From assembly GCF_019207025.1 (NCBI RefSeq), contig NZ_JAEEGC010000043.1, forward strand, positions 1 to 62,212: a stretch of DNA of 62,212 nucleotides. Reading direction: 5' to 3'. A program made the translations under genes and the position numbers. The DNA is from Clostridium thailandense. GTDB taxonomy: Bacteria; Bacillota; Clostridia; Clostridiales; Clostridiaceae. Shown piece after piece: positions 1-8,230 of this stretch (positions are counted from its first letter, which is position 1; each line of letters begins with the position of its first letter). A model generated the notes under the pieces. It was not told the DNA's origin and searched no databases. It saw only the letters and a program-made list of their open reading frames with translations.

Positions 1-959
1 ATATTAGCTTTAACATTCCATGGTTTTTCTCCTGCAAAGAATTGTACGCCATATTTATCAGCATAATCTTTAATTCTTGCACCTTTATTTATATTTAACA
101 TTTCTACTAGGTAATCTATTTTTTCTCCGGTTACTCCTTCTGGATCATAGATATATCCGTCTGGTCCTGAAAGTGTTACAACTCTTCCGCCTAAATCACT
201 AATTTTTTTACATGCTCCCCAAGCAACGTTACCGAAGCCTGATACTGCAACTGTCTTTCCTTTGAAGTCTAAGCCTTCATGTTTAAGCATTTCCTGGCAG
301 TAGTAAGTTACACCGTATCCAGTTGCTTCTGGTCTTATTAAGCTTCCACCGTAAGTTAATCCTTTTCCAGTTAAAACTCCGTTTTGGAAAGCTCCTTTTA
401 TTCTTCTATATTGTCCGTAAAGGTATCCTATTTCTCTTCCGCCAACTCCGATATCTCCTGCTGGAACATCAACATCTGGTCCTATGTGTCTGTTTAATTC
501 TGTCATAAAGCTTTGGCAGAATCTCATTATTTCATTGTCTGACTTTCCTCTTGGATCGAAGTCTGAACCGCCTTTACCTCCGCCTATTGGAAGTCCGGTT
601 AATGAATTCTTTAATATTTGTTCAAAGCCCAAGAATTTTATAATTCCTATGTAGACTGATGGATGGAATCTAAGTCCTCCCTTGTAAGGTCCTATAGCTC
701 CATTGAATTGTACTCTGTATCCACGATTAACTTGTAAATTTCCATTGTCATCTACCCATGGAACTCTGAACATAATTTGTCTTTCTGGTTCACAGAATCT
801 TTCTAGTAAGTTTTCATCCATGTATTCAGGATGTTTTTCAAATACTGGTCCTAAAGAGCTTAAAACCTCTTCAACTGTTTGTAAGAATTCTGGTTCATTT
901 CCGTTTCTCTTTTTAACGTTTTCAATTACTCCATTAATGTAAGCTTGTACGTTAGACAT
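1..959 (-). CDS. gdhA: NAD(P)-dependent glutamate dehydrogenase, C-terminus cut by window edge
   Basis: Interconverts glutamate and 2-oxoglutarate plus ammonia; here it would regenerate the 2-oxoglutarate acceptor used by GABA transamination. The 319 visible residues begin MSNVQAYINGV and show the family's substrate segments PYKGGLRFHP and GGGKGGSDFDP and the start of the nucleotide-binding fold (AVSGFGNVAWGA). Clostridial enzymes run to about 450 residues, so roughly 130 are missing beyond position 1. The ATG at 957-959 follows a strong GGGAGGAAAG site. It lies 59 bases after abfT on the same strand with no terminator hairpin between, so it may be the last gene of the abf operon; a weak own promoter is not excluded. 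Confidence 0.95.
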   Translation of the reverse strand, partial: MSNVQAYINGVIENVKKRNGNEPEFLQTVEEVLSSLGPVFEKHPEYMDENLLERFCEPERQIMFRVPWVDDNGNLQVNRGYRVQFNGAIGPYKGGLRFHPSVYIGIIKFLGFEQILKNSLTGLPIGGGKGGSDFDPRGKSDNEIMRFCQSFMTELNRHIGPDVDVPAGDIGVGGREIGYLYGQYRRIKGAFQNGVLTGKGLTYGGSLIRPEATGYGVTYYCQEMLKHEGLDFKGKTVAVSGFGNVAWGACKKISDLGGRVVTLSGPDGYIYDPEGVTGEKIDYLVEMLNINKGARIKDYADKYGVQFFAGEKPWNVKAN

Positions 960-1018
960 TTTCTTTCCTCCCTTTCCACTTTCATGGATTTTATTTCTAA
1001 AAATATACAAAATATTAT

Positions 1019-2320
1019 TTAAAAATCACATTTGAATCTATCATTAAATTCCTTTATTAATGACTCTCTAAAATCTGGATGTGCAATATTTATTAAAGCT
1101 TTTGCTCTTTCTTTTAAGGTTTTCCCTTTAAGTGATGCAATACCATATTCTGTAACAACATAGTCCACATCGTTTCTTGAAGTTGTAACAGCGGAACCTT
1201 CATCTAATAATGGTACTATTCTAGAAACTTTTCCTTTAGCCGCAGTTGATGGTATAGCTATTATGGATTTTCCATCCCTACACATACTTGCACCCCTGAC
1301 AAAGTCAACTTGTCCTCCAACACCACTGATTTGTTTCATACCTATACTTTCAGAACAAACCTGTCCCATCAAATCTACTTGAACACAAGAATTTATTGAA
1401 ATCATTTTTGAATTTTTCATAACAACAGTAGGATCATTTACATAATCCACTGGATAAGTTTCAACCATAGGATTATCATTTACGAAATCATATAACCTCT
1501 TTGTTCCCATCAAAAAGGTTACGACTATTTTTCCTGGATGTAAAGTCTTCTTACTATTAGTGATAACACCTGCTTCTACTAATTCTACAACTCCATCTGA
1601 TATCATTTCTGAATGTATACCTAAATCCTTCTTATCCTTTAAAAATAAAAGTACTGCATCTGGAATAGCTCCTATTCCCAACTGAAGAGTTGATCCGTCT
1701 TCTATTAATGAAGCACAATTCTTTCCTATTGACTTTTCTACTTCACCGATTTTAGGAGGTTTTAATTCAATTATTGGATGTGATGTTTTAACAATGTAAT
1801 CAATGTCAGATACATGTATGAAAGAATCTCCCATAGTTCTTGGCATGTTTTCATTTACTTCTGCAATTACAAGCTTAGCACATTCTGCAGCAGGCTTAGT
1901 ATAATCATTAGATACGCCAAAGCTGCAATACCCATGCTTATCTGGTTTACTTACTTGAATAAGCGCTACATCCACAGGCATGTAGCCGTCTTTAAACAAT
2001 CTAGGCACCTCATAAAAGAAGCAGGTTGTAAAATCTCCTCTTCCTGCTGCAATTGCTTCTCTTGTACTGGCTCCCACAAAAATTGAATTTACATGAAAAT
2101 ATTTTTCCATGCCTTCCTTTGCATATTCACTTTTGCCCATAGCAACCATATGGACAAGTTCTACATTTTTATAGCTTTCTTTATTTTCCACCATAGCATC
2201 TATAAGTTCTGAAGGCTCTCCAACTGCGTGTCCAACTACAACTCTATCATTAGATTTTATTTTAGACACAGCTTCTTCTGCACTTACTAATTTGCTTTTA
2301 TAGGTGTCTTCCCAATCCAT
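1019..2320 (-). CDS. abfT: 4-hydroxybutyrate CoA-transferase
   Basis: Transfers CoA from acetyl- or butyryl-CoA to 4-hydroxybutyrate in the cytoplasm. The 433-residue product closely resembles Clostridium kluyveri Cat2 as I remember it. With the start at MDWEDTY the expected catalytic glutamate (IHSEMISDG) falls at residue 238, the position known for the C. aminobutyricum enzyme. I chose the ATG at 2318-2320 because AAAGGA lies nine bases before it; the in-frame ATG at 2329 sits on top of that ribosome site. It is the fourth gene of the sigma-54 abf operon (abfD, NifU-like, Cys-rich, abfT). Confidence 0.95.
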   Translation of the reverse strand: MDWEDTYKSKLVSAEEAVSKIKSNDRVVVGHAVGEPSELIDAMVENKESYKNVELVHMVAMGKSEYAKEGMEKYFHVNSIFVGASTREAIAAGRGDFTTCFFYEVPRLFKDGYMPVDVALIQVSKPDKHGYCSFGVSNDYTKPAAECAKLVIAEVNENMPRTMGDSFIHVSDIDYIVKTSHPIIELKPPKIGEVEKSIGKNCASLIEDGSTLQLGIGAIPDAVLLFLKDKKDLGIHSEMISDGVVELVEAGVITNSKKTLHPGKIVVTFLMGTKRLYDFVNDNPMVETYPVDYVNDPTVVMKNSKMISINSCVQVDLMGQVCSESIGMKQISGVGGQVDFVRGASMCRDGKSIIAIPSTAAKGKVSRIVPLLDEGSAVTTSRNDVDYVVTEYGIASLKGKTLKERAKALINIAHPDFRESLIKEFNDRFKCDF

Positions 2321-2334
2321 AAAAACCATCCTTT

Positions 2335-2604
2335 CTATATATTGGAATATTTATTTAACATCTCCACAATCTTAATGTAGTCCTCCTCGGATCTTATTAA
2401 AATTTTTTCATATTTAAATTTTAAATTATAATGCTCTGCACAAGCACTTGTACATCCACATAAAACTATAATTATGTCATAAACCTTATCCTCTATAGCA
2501 GTTTCAAATGTACACATAAACTTTTCTTCTAATTTCTGTTTAAATTTTCTTCTATCGTATTTTGGATTGCATCCTCCACAATATTTAATCCCTATACTTA
2601 ACAT
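2335..2604 (-). CDS. small cysteine-rich protein of the 4-hydroxybutyrate operon, unknown function
   Basis: An 89-residue soluble protein with no signal peptide or membrane segment. Six cysteines stand at about 9, 12, 31, 49, 51 and 55, in the motifs CGGCNPKYDRR near the start and LCGCTSACAEH in the middle, which look like metal or Fe-S ligands. The start has a good AGGTGATTT ribosome site. It lies between the NifU-like gene and abfT. I do not recognise a named family. The context (next to AbfD, an oxygen-sensitive [4Fe-4S]/FAD enzyme) suggests, as inference only, a role in cluster insertion, metal handling or protection. Confidence 0.75.
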   Translation of the reverse strand: MLSIGIKYCGGCNPKYDRRKFKQKLEEKFMCTFETAIEDKVYDIIIVLCGCTSACAEHYNLKFKYEKILIRSEEDYIKIVEMLNKYSNI

Positions 2605-2632
2605 AAATCACCTATATAAACACAACTCAAAA

Positions 2633-2917
2633 TCAAATTGGATTTTTATTTAATATTTTTCTAGCCATATCTAAAGTCTCTTCACTTATAAAACTAATAA
2701 GTTCAACTTTTTTGACTTCTGGTACTTCTTGCTTTAAGGATGCCTCAACTATATTTTCTACAGTATATTTAGCAGAAATACATCCACTGCACTGCCCTAA
2801 AAGCTTTATTTTCACAACACCATTTTCCACTCCTAAAAATTCAATATCTCCATTATGCTCTCCTAGATAAGGCTTCACTTTTTCATCAATTACTCTCTGT
2901 ATTTCTTTCTCAACCAT
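2633..2917 (-). CDS. NifU C-terminal-like Fe-S scaffold protein
   Basis: About 94 residues that match the NifU-like domain: a helix-rich start (EKEIQRVIDEKVKPYL), then strands leading to the CSGC motif in LLGQCSGCISAKYTVENIV, whose two cysteines carry a transferable Fe-S cluster in the family. The ATG at 2917 has GGAGGT directly before it, with unusually short spacing. A longer reading frame from 2977 exists but lacks a ribosome site. Placed immediately after abfD, it could supply or repair the AbfD [4Fe-4S] cluster (inference). The ribosome site lies inside a hairpin described separately. Confidence 0.85.
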   Translation of the reverse strand: MVEKEIQRVIDEKVKPYLGEHNGDIEFLGVENGVVKIKLLGQCSGCISAKYTVENIVEASLKQEVPEVKKVELISFISEETLDMARKILNKNPI

Positions 2918-2918
2918 T

Positions 2919-2948
2919 ACCTCCACCCCATTCTTTTCAGGGTGGAGT
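2919..2948 (-). promoter_or_regulatory. GC-rich hairpin covering the NifU-like ribosome site
   Basis: In the transcript CTCCACCC (2921-2928 complement pair) and GGGTGGAG (2940-2947) form an eight-pair GC-rich stem with an 11-base loop. One arm contains the GGAGG immediately before the ATG at 2917. Such a stem would hide the ribosome site unless opened by translation from upstream or by a ligand. If translation really starts at 2977, the stem would instead lie inside the coding region. Confidence 0.55.
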
Positions 2949-3004
2949 ACCACCCCTTTTTTAAACCAATCTCTCATATAAACTTTATATTAAAAACTCT
3001 AAAA

Positions 3005-4456
3005 TTACTCTATTCTAGCAATATCCTTTGCTAGCTGCTTCTTCTGAGCAAGATTTCCCTGTCTAGATATCATTATTCTCTGTGCTTGTGGAGAACCAGC
3101 TCCATGCATTGATTCAGTTCTATAGCCTACTGCTGCTGTACCTAAACATAAATTTTCTATTAATCTTAATACTTTCATCCTATCCATTGTAGATACAGCT
3201 GCTACACCTTTTAAGTATTTATTTAATAAGCTTCCAGTTTCAGGATTCTTAAAATCTTTTTCTGATGGCATAGTAACCATTAAACCACCAGCTATATCTT
3301 CTGCTAATCTTACTATTTCATATGGGAATCTTGTTACATTTTGCTTACATACATTAGCTAATAATAGATCTATTTGATAGTTTCCAGCTTCTGTTGGATA
3401 ACCTTCAGCTGAACAAGCAATTCCACAAGCATACAAAGTTTCATTTAGATGTGTCATCTCTATTAGCTTGTCTTTTAAATGTGATGCTTTTGCAGCTCCA
3501 TTATACTCAGCAGCTAATGCCGCAGCACCTATTAAGACATCACCTACTCCAACTTTACATCCGCCATAGCTTTGTCTATGATAGCCTGCAAATCTTTCAA
3601 CTAGCATTCCTGCAAATTCAGTTTCGCCATTTAAGAAAATTCTATCGTTTGGTACGAATACATCATCAAAAACTACTAAAGCTTCTACTCCACCAAATTC
3701 CTTGTTACCAACATCTAAGTCAGCATCTTTTTCAAGTTTTCTTGTATCGCAGGATTGTCTTCCGATTATCATTGTTATACCTTTTGTGTCTGTTGGAATA
3801 GCAAAAGCTATTGCATAATCCTTATCTTCTGGTCTCATAGCTATAGTTGGCATTACTAAAACTTCATGTGAATTACATATACCTGTTTGATGTGCTTTTG
3901 CTCCTCTTACAACGACTCCATCTGGTCTTCTTTCTACAACTCTTAAATATAAATCCGGATCAGCTTGTTTACTTGGAGATAATCCTCTATCGCCTTTTGG
4001 ATCTGTCATAGCTCCATCTACAGTTAAATCATTTTCTTCTGAATATTTCGCAAAATTTTTGAAATTTTCATGATACTTTGTGTTGTAATGTTTATCGATT
4101 TCATATGTCGTACTAAAGGTTGCATTAAAAGCATCCATACCAACACATCTTTGGAAACATGCAGCAGTTTTTTGTCCTAATAGTCTTTGCATTTTAACCT
4201 TTTTTACTAAATCCTCTGAACTCTGATGTAGATGTAAAAATCTATTTATTTTTTGTCCTGATAAACTTGATTTTACTGTCATTAAATCTTCATATTCTGG
4301 TATTTGTGCTAAATCATAAGTCATTTTTACTGAATTAAGTGATGGACGGAGTATAGGATTATCTACTGGATTGTCAATCTTTTCTCCTAACATATAAATA
4401 TTCAATTTTAGTTTACGTAAGCTTTCTACATATTGTTCTCCTGTCATTAAAGCCAT
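3005..4456 (-). CDS. abfD: 4-hydroxybutyryl-CoA dehydratase / vinylacetyl-CoA isomerase
   Basis: Converts 4-hydroxybutyryl-CoA to crotonyl-CoA by a radical mechanism using FAD and a [4Fe-4S] cluster. The 483-residue product aligns by eye along its whole length with the C. aminobutyricum enzyme. The four cluster ligands known there (C99, C103, H292, C299) appear as C100 and C104 in TAACFQRCVGMD and H293 and C300 in GYHRQSYGGC. I chose the ATG at 4456, ten bases after AAGGA; a TTG two codons upstream would also be in frame. First gene of the abf operon, behind the sigma-54 promoter at 4512-4527. Confidence 0.97.
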   Translation of the reverse strand: MALMTGEQYVESLRKLKLNIYMLGEKIDNPVDNPILRPSLNSVKMTYDLAQIPEYEDLMTVKSSLSGQKINRFLHLHQSSEDLVKKVKMQRLLGQKTAACFQRCVGMDAFNATFSTTYEIDKHYNTKYHENFKNFAKYSEENDLTVDGAMTDPKGDRGLSPSKQADPDLYLRVVERRPDGVVVRGAKAHQTGICNSHEVLVMPTIAMRPEDKDYAIAFAIPTDTKGITMIIGRQSCDTRKLEKDADLDVGNKEFGGVEALVVFDDVFVPNDRIFLNGETEFAGMLVERFAGYHRQSYGGCKVGVGDVLIGAAALAAEYNGAAKASHLKDKLIEMTHLNETLYACGIACSAEGYPTEAGNYQIDLLLANVCKQNVTRFPYEIVRLAEDIAGGLMVTMPSEKDFKNPETGSLLNKYLKGVAAVSTMDRMKVLRLIENLCLGTAAVGYRTESMHGAGSPQAQRIMISRQGNLAQKKQLAKDIARIE

Positions 4457-4511
4457 TTTCAACCATTCCTTTCATTATATATAATTGTTTGTTTTTTATG
4501 TATTAATTATC

Positions 4512-4527
4512 AGCAATTTCCATGCCA
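4512..4527 (-). promoter_or_regulatory. sigma-54 (-24/-12) promoter of the abf operon
   Basis: Read on the minus strand the bases are TGGCATGGAAATTGCT, matching the RpoN consensus TGGCAC-N5-TTGCW with correct GG to GC spacing. It lies about 55 bases upstream of the abfD start. The nearby activator gene and upstream palindromes support it. Confidence 0.9.
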
Positions 4528-4651
4528 ATATAAAAAGGATAGCTTTAATTTCTTTTAACAGGAGTTAAAAATTGAACACGTACTATAAATGAACCTTACA
4601 CTTAACTTATTATGTTTTCCTTAATCCAATCTATATTTAAAATTCAATATA

Positions 4652-4766
4652 GTTGCATTCTTGCAACTGAAATTATTTTAATTATTCCAAAGTTATAAGT
4701 TATTCAACCGCGTGAAACCTATATAATTATCTTTTGCATTTTTGCAACAAGTTTTATTTTTGCAAC
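4652..4766. promoter_or_regulatory. three class-1 activator sites GTTGCA-N4-TGCAAC upstream of abfD
   Basis: Three 16-base palindromic sites lie 125 to 255 bases upstream of the abf sigma-54 promoter: 4652-4667 (perfect, and extended by one more pair), 4733-4748 (one mismatch) and 4751-4766 (two mismatches, right half perfect). The last overlaps the stop of the activator gene. Spacing and placement are typical of enhancer sites for a sigma-54 activator. The same motif occurs three times before the lux-like operon. Confidence 0.8.
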
Positions 4767-6163
4767 ATATTTTTATCTTTATATCTCTTTCTCTTCCTTA
4801 CAAAAGTTGATGCATCTATTCCTAATTCCTTCGCAGCAGCTCTAACATTTCCATGTTTCTTAAAAGCATTTTCTATCAATACAACTTCTAAATTTTCAAT
4901 AGCTTCTTTTAAAGTTACTTTCTTACTATTAACCTCAAATTCAGTTTTTTCCTCGCTCCATACACTTTTAATTGGCAAATCGCTTCTAAATATTTTGTTA
5001 TCTGCACTCATAATTACAATTCTCTCAATTATGTTTTTTAATTCTCTAACATTACCTGGCCATTCATATTCTTTTAGAGACTCCATAGCTCCTGAAGAAA
5101 TATCTTTATTAAAATTATATTTTTTATTAAACATCTGTAAAAAATGCATTATTAATGGCTCAATGTCATCTTTTCTCTCTCTAAGAGGTAAAATTCTAAT
5201 TGGTATTACATTTAAACGATAATATAAATCTTCTCTGAATGTTTTTTGGCTTACCATATTCTTTAAGTTCCTATTTGTAGCTGCGATAAACCTTACATCT
5301 ATATTGATTGTCTTTATTCCCCCGACTCTTTTAATTTCACCTTCCTGAAGCACTCTAAGTAGTTTTACTTGCATATCTAATGGAAGCTCTCCTACTTCAT
5401 CTAAGAAAACAGTTCCTCCATCAGCTAATTCAAAAAGACCTATTTTTCCTTCTCTACTAGCACCAGTAAATGCTCCTTTTTCATATCCAAAAAGTTCAGA
5501 TTCTATAAGATTTTCAGGTATAGCTCCACAATTTATTTTTATAAAGCTTCTATCACTACGTTTACTATTTCTATGAATGTATTTAGCAATTTCTTCTTTA
5601 CCTACACCTGTTTCTCCAAGCAAAAGTACTGTGGTATCTACGTCGGCCACTTTTTTTGCTATTTCTAAAATCGTCAGCATTTTTTCGTCTTCAGCAATAA
5701 TGTCAGAAAAATTTAAAAGCTGCTTTCTCATTGCTTCTACCTGTGAGTAATATTTTTTAGCAAGCTCTTCATTTTTTTCTAATTTTTCTTTTAACTCATA
5801 TAGTTCCGTAACATCTCTAACATTAGTAACCACCATACTTATCTTACCTTGTTCATCAAAAATAGGACTACTTGATACTAAAACTTTTTTTCCTGTCTTA
5901 AATCCCTGATCGATAGTTACGGTTTTCCCATATCTTAATACTGCTAATGTAGCAGATTTGGAAATATATCCTTCTCTTTCGATGGAAGCCATGTTTTTTC
6001 CAAGCATCTCTTCCTTTTTCATACCTGTAATTTTTTCATAAGCTTTATTTAAAAATATGGTGTTAGCTTGCCCATCCGTTATGTATATTCCATCATATGA
6101 ACTTTCAATTACATCATATAGTTGATTTAGTGTACACTTACAAGCTTTATTTTCACTTTGCAA
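4754..6163 (-). CDS. PAS-domain sigma-54-dependent transcriptional activator
   Basis: An enhancer-binding protein of 469 residues. A PAS sensor domain occupies about residues 12-125, a short coiled coil follows, then a AAA+ domain with Walker A GETGVGKE (about 183-190), GAFTGA sigma-54 contact loop (about 230-235) and Walker [13 protein letters not shown], and a Fis-type helix-turn-helix at the end ([16 protein letters not shown]). I prefer the TTG at 6161-6163, seven bases after GGGAGG; the ATG at 6190 would place that ribosome site inside the gene. It lies directly upstream of the abf operon and probably drives it, though which palindrome it binds is inferred. Confidence 0.93.
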   Translation of the reverse strand: MQSENKACKCTLNQLYDVIESSYDGIYITDGQANTIFLNKAYEKITGMKKEEMLGKNMASIEREGYISKSATLAVLRYGKTVTIDQGFKTGKKVLVSSSPIFDEQGKISMVVTNVRDVTELYELKEKLEKNEELAKKYYSQVEAMRKQLLNFSDIIAEDEKMLTILEIAKKVADVDTTVLLLGETGVGKEEIAKYIHRNSKRSDRSFIKINCGAIPENLIESELFGYEKGAFTGASREGKIGLFELADGGTVFLDEVGELPLDMQVKLLRVLQEGEIKRVGGIKTINIDVRFIAATNRNLKNMVSQKTFREDLYYRLNVIPIRILPLRERKDDIEPLIMHFLQMFNKKYNFNKDISSGAMESLKEYEWPGNVRELKNIIERIVIMSADNKIFRSDLPIKSVWSEEKTEFEVNSKKVTLKEAIENLEVVLIENAFKKHGNVRAAAKELGIDASTFVRKRKRYKDKNMLQK

Positions 6164-6263
6164 ATCACACCCTCCCTTCTTTAAAAACATATATATTGTT
6201 AAATTTGTTAATAATTAAGGGTAATTTTTATATCTTATTTACTTAGCATAAAAATACTCTAAG

Positions 6264-6287
6264 TGTAACAAAAGCTAATTTGTTACA
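6264..6287. promoter_or_regulatory. perfect inverted repeat upstream of the activator gene
   Basis: TGTAACAAA-N6-TTTGTTACA, a perfect nine-base inverted repeat about 100 bases upstream of the sigma-54 activator start. It looks like an operator for a dimeric regulator. It does not match either enhancer class found nearby; the regulator is unknown. Confidence 0.5.
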
Positions 6288-6390
6288 TAATATATCCTCT
6301 TTTTAACACCTTTTGTAAAATAATTCAACAAAACTTCATTTATTCCTGCTCCTTTTATTTTATTTTTTTAATAATATTATGTTGCACACA

Positions 6391-6455
6391 TGAATATCTT
6401 CAAAATATTTGTTAAAAATTATTCACAAATGAATATCTCTAATCATTTGTGAATA
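6391..6455. promoter_or_regulatory. class-2 activator sites TATTCA-N4-TGAATA upstream of 4hbD
   Basis: A perfect site lies at 6420-6435, a one-mismatch site at 6440-6455, and a half site TGAATA at 6391-6396. They stand 365 to 430 bases upstream of the 4hbD sigma-54 promoter. The same motif occurs twice perfectly upstream of gabT. They could also act on the divergent activator gene. Confidence 0.65.
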
Positions 6456-6655
6456 ACTATAAATCATCTCAATAGCACTCTGCCATACTATATATAATAA
6501 AAAACCTGTTCTATTAAAAACTGAATTATGATATAATTTTTACCTTTTAACTAAGCCAAATTCTTATTGGCCCAAATTTTGCTATTATATATAAATATCA
6601 CAGTTATAAAAAACCTTTAATATCTTATAGCTATGATAAAGTTCTTCCTATAAGG

Positions 6656-6731
6656 CTCTAGCATATTGATTAAATTTCTATTATTAAAATTAGTCGTATT
6701 TTTTAGTAATATGTTAATAAATATGCTAGAG
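6656..6731. repeat. long inverted repeat in the 4hbD upstream region
   Basis: An 18-base arm at 6656-6673 (starting CTCTAGCATATT) pairs with 6714-6731 with one mismatch; 40 bases separate the arms. It lies between the class-2 activator sites and the 4hbD promoter. It may shape the promoter DNA, or be a terminator or small-RNA hairpin; nothing decides between these. The rest of the 694-base gap between 6191 and 6884 shows only AT-rich sequence. Confidence 0.5.
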
Positions 6732-6819
6732 TATTTGCAACTATTTTTAAAGCATATTAAGTTATCTTTTGATAATATACATTAAAAAGTATATTTAATA
6801 AAACTAACTTTTGTATTTT

Positions 6820-6835
6820 TGGTATGAATATTGCT
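6820..6835 (+). promoter_or_regulatory. sigma-54 (-24/-12) promoter of 4hbD
   Basis: TGGTATGAATATTGCT matches the RpoN promoter with exact GG/GC spacing and one departure from TGGCA. It is 50 bases upstream of the 4hbD start. Confidence 0.82.
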
Positions 6836-6884
6836 TTAAATTGTATTGATAAAAAGATATAATAAATAAAAGGAGTGTTAAATA

Positions 6885-8000
6885 ATGAAATTACTTGAAT
6901 TAAAAACCAAAATACATCAATTTAATTCCTGCAGGGATTTTGCAGACTTCTTCAACATAGGTGAAGGAGATTTCATCTTAAGCAATAGTTATATATACAC
7001 ACCGTTCATGGGTTCCTTTAATCTAAAAGCAGACGTTGTATTTCAAGAAAATTATGGGTCTGGTGAGCCATCAGATGAGATGATAAATAACATAATTAAA
7101 GATATGAATGATAAAAGCTACAAAAGAATTATCGCCATCGGTGGTGGCACTGTTATAGACATATGTAAATTACTTGCCTTAAAGCAATCAAAAACTGTAG
7201 TTGATTTATTTGAAAAAAGAGTTCCTATAATAAAAGAGAAAGAGCTTATAATTGTTCCTACAACTTGTGGAACAGGTTCTGAAGTTACAAATGTATCTAT
7301 AGCAGAAATAAAGGAAAAACATACTAAGATGGGACTTGCAGTTGATGAATTATATGCTGACTATGCAGTTTTCATTCCAGACCTTGTAAAAGGCCTACCA
7401 TATAAGTTCTTCGTAACAAGTTCAATAGATGCATTGATTCATGCAATAGAATCTTATGTTTCACCAAAAGCTAATCCTTATACTGAATTATTCAGTCTTA
7501 AAGCAATAGAGTTAATTCTAAAAGGCTACATGACAATACTAGATACAAATGAAAATTATCGAACTGAAATAATTGACGACTTTATAATTGGAAGCAATTA
7601 TGCTGGAATAGCTTTTGGAAATGCTGGAGTTGGAGCTGTACATGCTCTTTCTTATCCATTGGGAGGAACTTATCATGTACCTCACGGTGAGGCAAATTAT
7701 CAAATGTTTGTTGAAGTCTTTAAAACATATTTTAAAAAGAATCCTAAGGGCAAAATTGAAAAAATTAATAAAGTTTTATCTGACATATTAGGGTGTGATA
7801 CATCTAATGTTTATGAAAATTTGGCAAATGTTTTAGACAAACTATTGATCAGAAAGCCTTTAAGAGAATACGGAATGAAAAAAGAAGAAATTGAAACCTT
7901 TACTGACAGTGTAATAACAGGACAACAGAGATTGTTAGTGAATAACTATGTTCCTCTTTCAAGAGATGAAATACTAGAAATATATAAAAATTTATATTAA
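6885..8000 (+). CDS. 4hbD: 4-hydroxybutyrate dehydrogenase
   Basis: Reduces succinate semialdehyde to 4-hydroxybutyrate with NADH. The 371-residue product is an iron-containing (group III) alcohol dehydrogenase: GGGTVIDICK dinucleotide loop, PTTCGTGSEVT, and the metal-binding region with DALIHAIESYVS followed by AVHALSYPLGGTYHVPHGEAN. It resembles the C. kluyveri and C. aminobutyricum 4HbD proteins. AAGGAG stands nine bases before the ATG. It is the only plus-strand metabolic gene here, transcribed alone from a sigma-54 promoter and ended by two terminators. Confidence 0.94.
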   Translation: MKLLELKTKIHQFNSCRDFADFFNIGEGDFILSNSYIYTPFMGSFNLKADVVFQENYGSGEPSDEMINNIIKDMNDKSYKRIIAIGGGTVIDICKLLALKQSKTVVDLFEKRVPIIKEKELIIVPTTCGTGSEVTNVSIAEIKEKHTKMGLAVDELYADYAVFIPDLVKGLPYKFFVTSSIDALIHAIESYVSPKANPYTELFSLKAIELILKGYMTILDTNENYRTEIIDDFIIGSNYAGIAFGNAGVGAVHALSYPLGGTYHVPHGEANYQMFVEVFKTYFKKNPKGKIEKINKVLSDILGCDTSNVYENLANVLDKLLIRKPLREYGMKKEEIETFTDSVITGQQRLLVNNYVPLSRDEILEIYKNLY

Positions 8001-8117
8001 TATTCTCATTCTAATGCCCATAAATTTTATATCGCTTTATAAAAATTTGAAATGTTACACACTAAAATACCCTTTAAATATAAATCTCAAAATATTACCT
8101 TTTCTTTAATTTAGAAT

Positions 8118-8149
8118 GGACTGTTGCACTTAAGTAACAGTCCTTTTTT
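8118..8149 (+). terminator. rho-independent terminator of 4hbD
   Basis: GGACTGTT (8118-8125) pairs with AACAGTCC (8136-8143), followed by six T. Confidence 0.9.
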
Positions 8150-8172
8150 ATATTGCTTTATTTTATTAAGAT

Positions 8173-8223
8173 AAAAAACAGGAAGGGATTGCGGAAACAC
8201 CTCGCAATCCCTTCCTGTTTTTT
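8173..8223. terminator. bidirectional terminator between 4hbD and gabT
   Basis: A perfect 21-pair stem (8173-8193 with 8203-8223), nine-base loop, flanked by A and T runs so it works in both directions for the convergent genes. Confidence 0.93.
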
Positions 8224-8230
8224 AATTATG

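Noticed and set aside
2321..2329. abfT start at 2329
   Set aside because: That ATG touches the ribosome site; the ATG at 2320 gives correct spacing and puts the catalytic glutamate at the known position 238.
6381..6390. A GTTGCA half site upstream of 4hbD as a class-1 activator site
   Set aside because: Only one half is present (GTTGCA-CACA-TGAATA); the right half fits class 2, so I did not count it as shared control.
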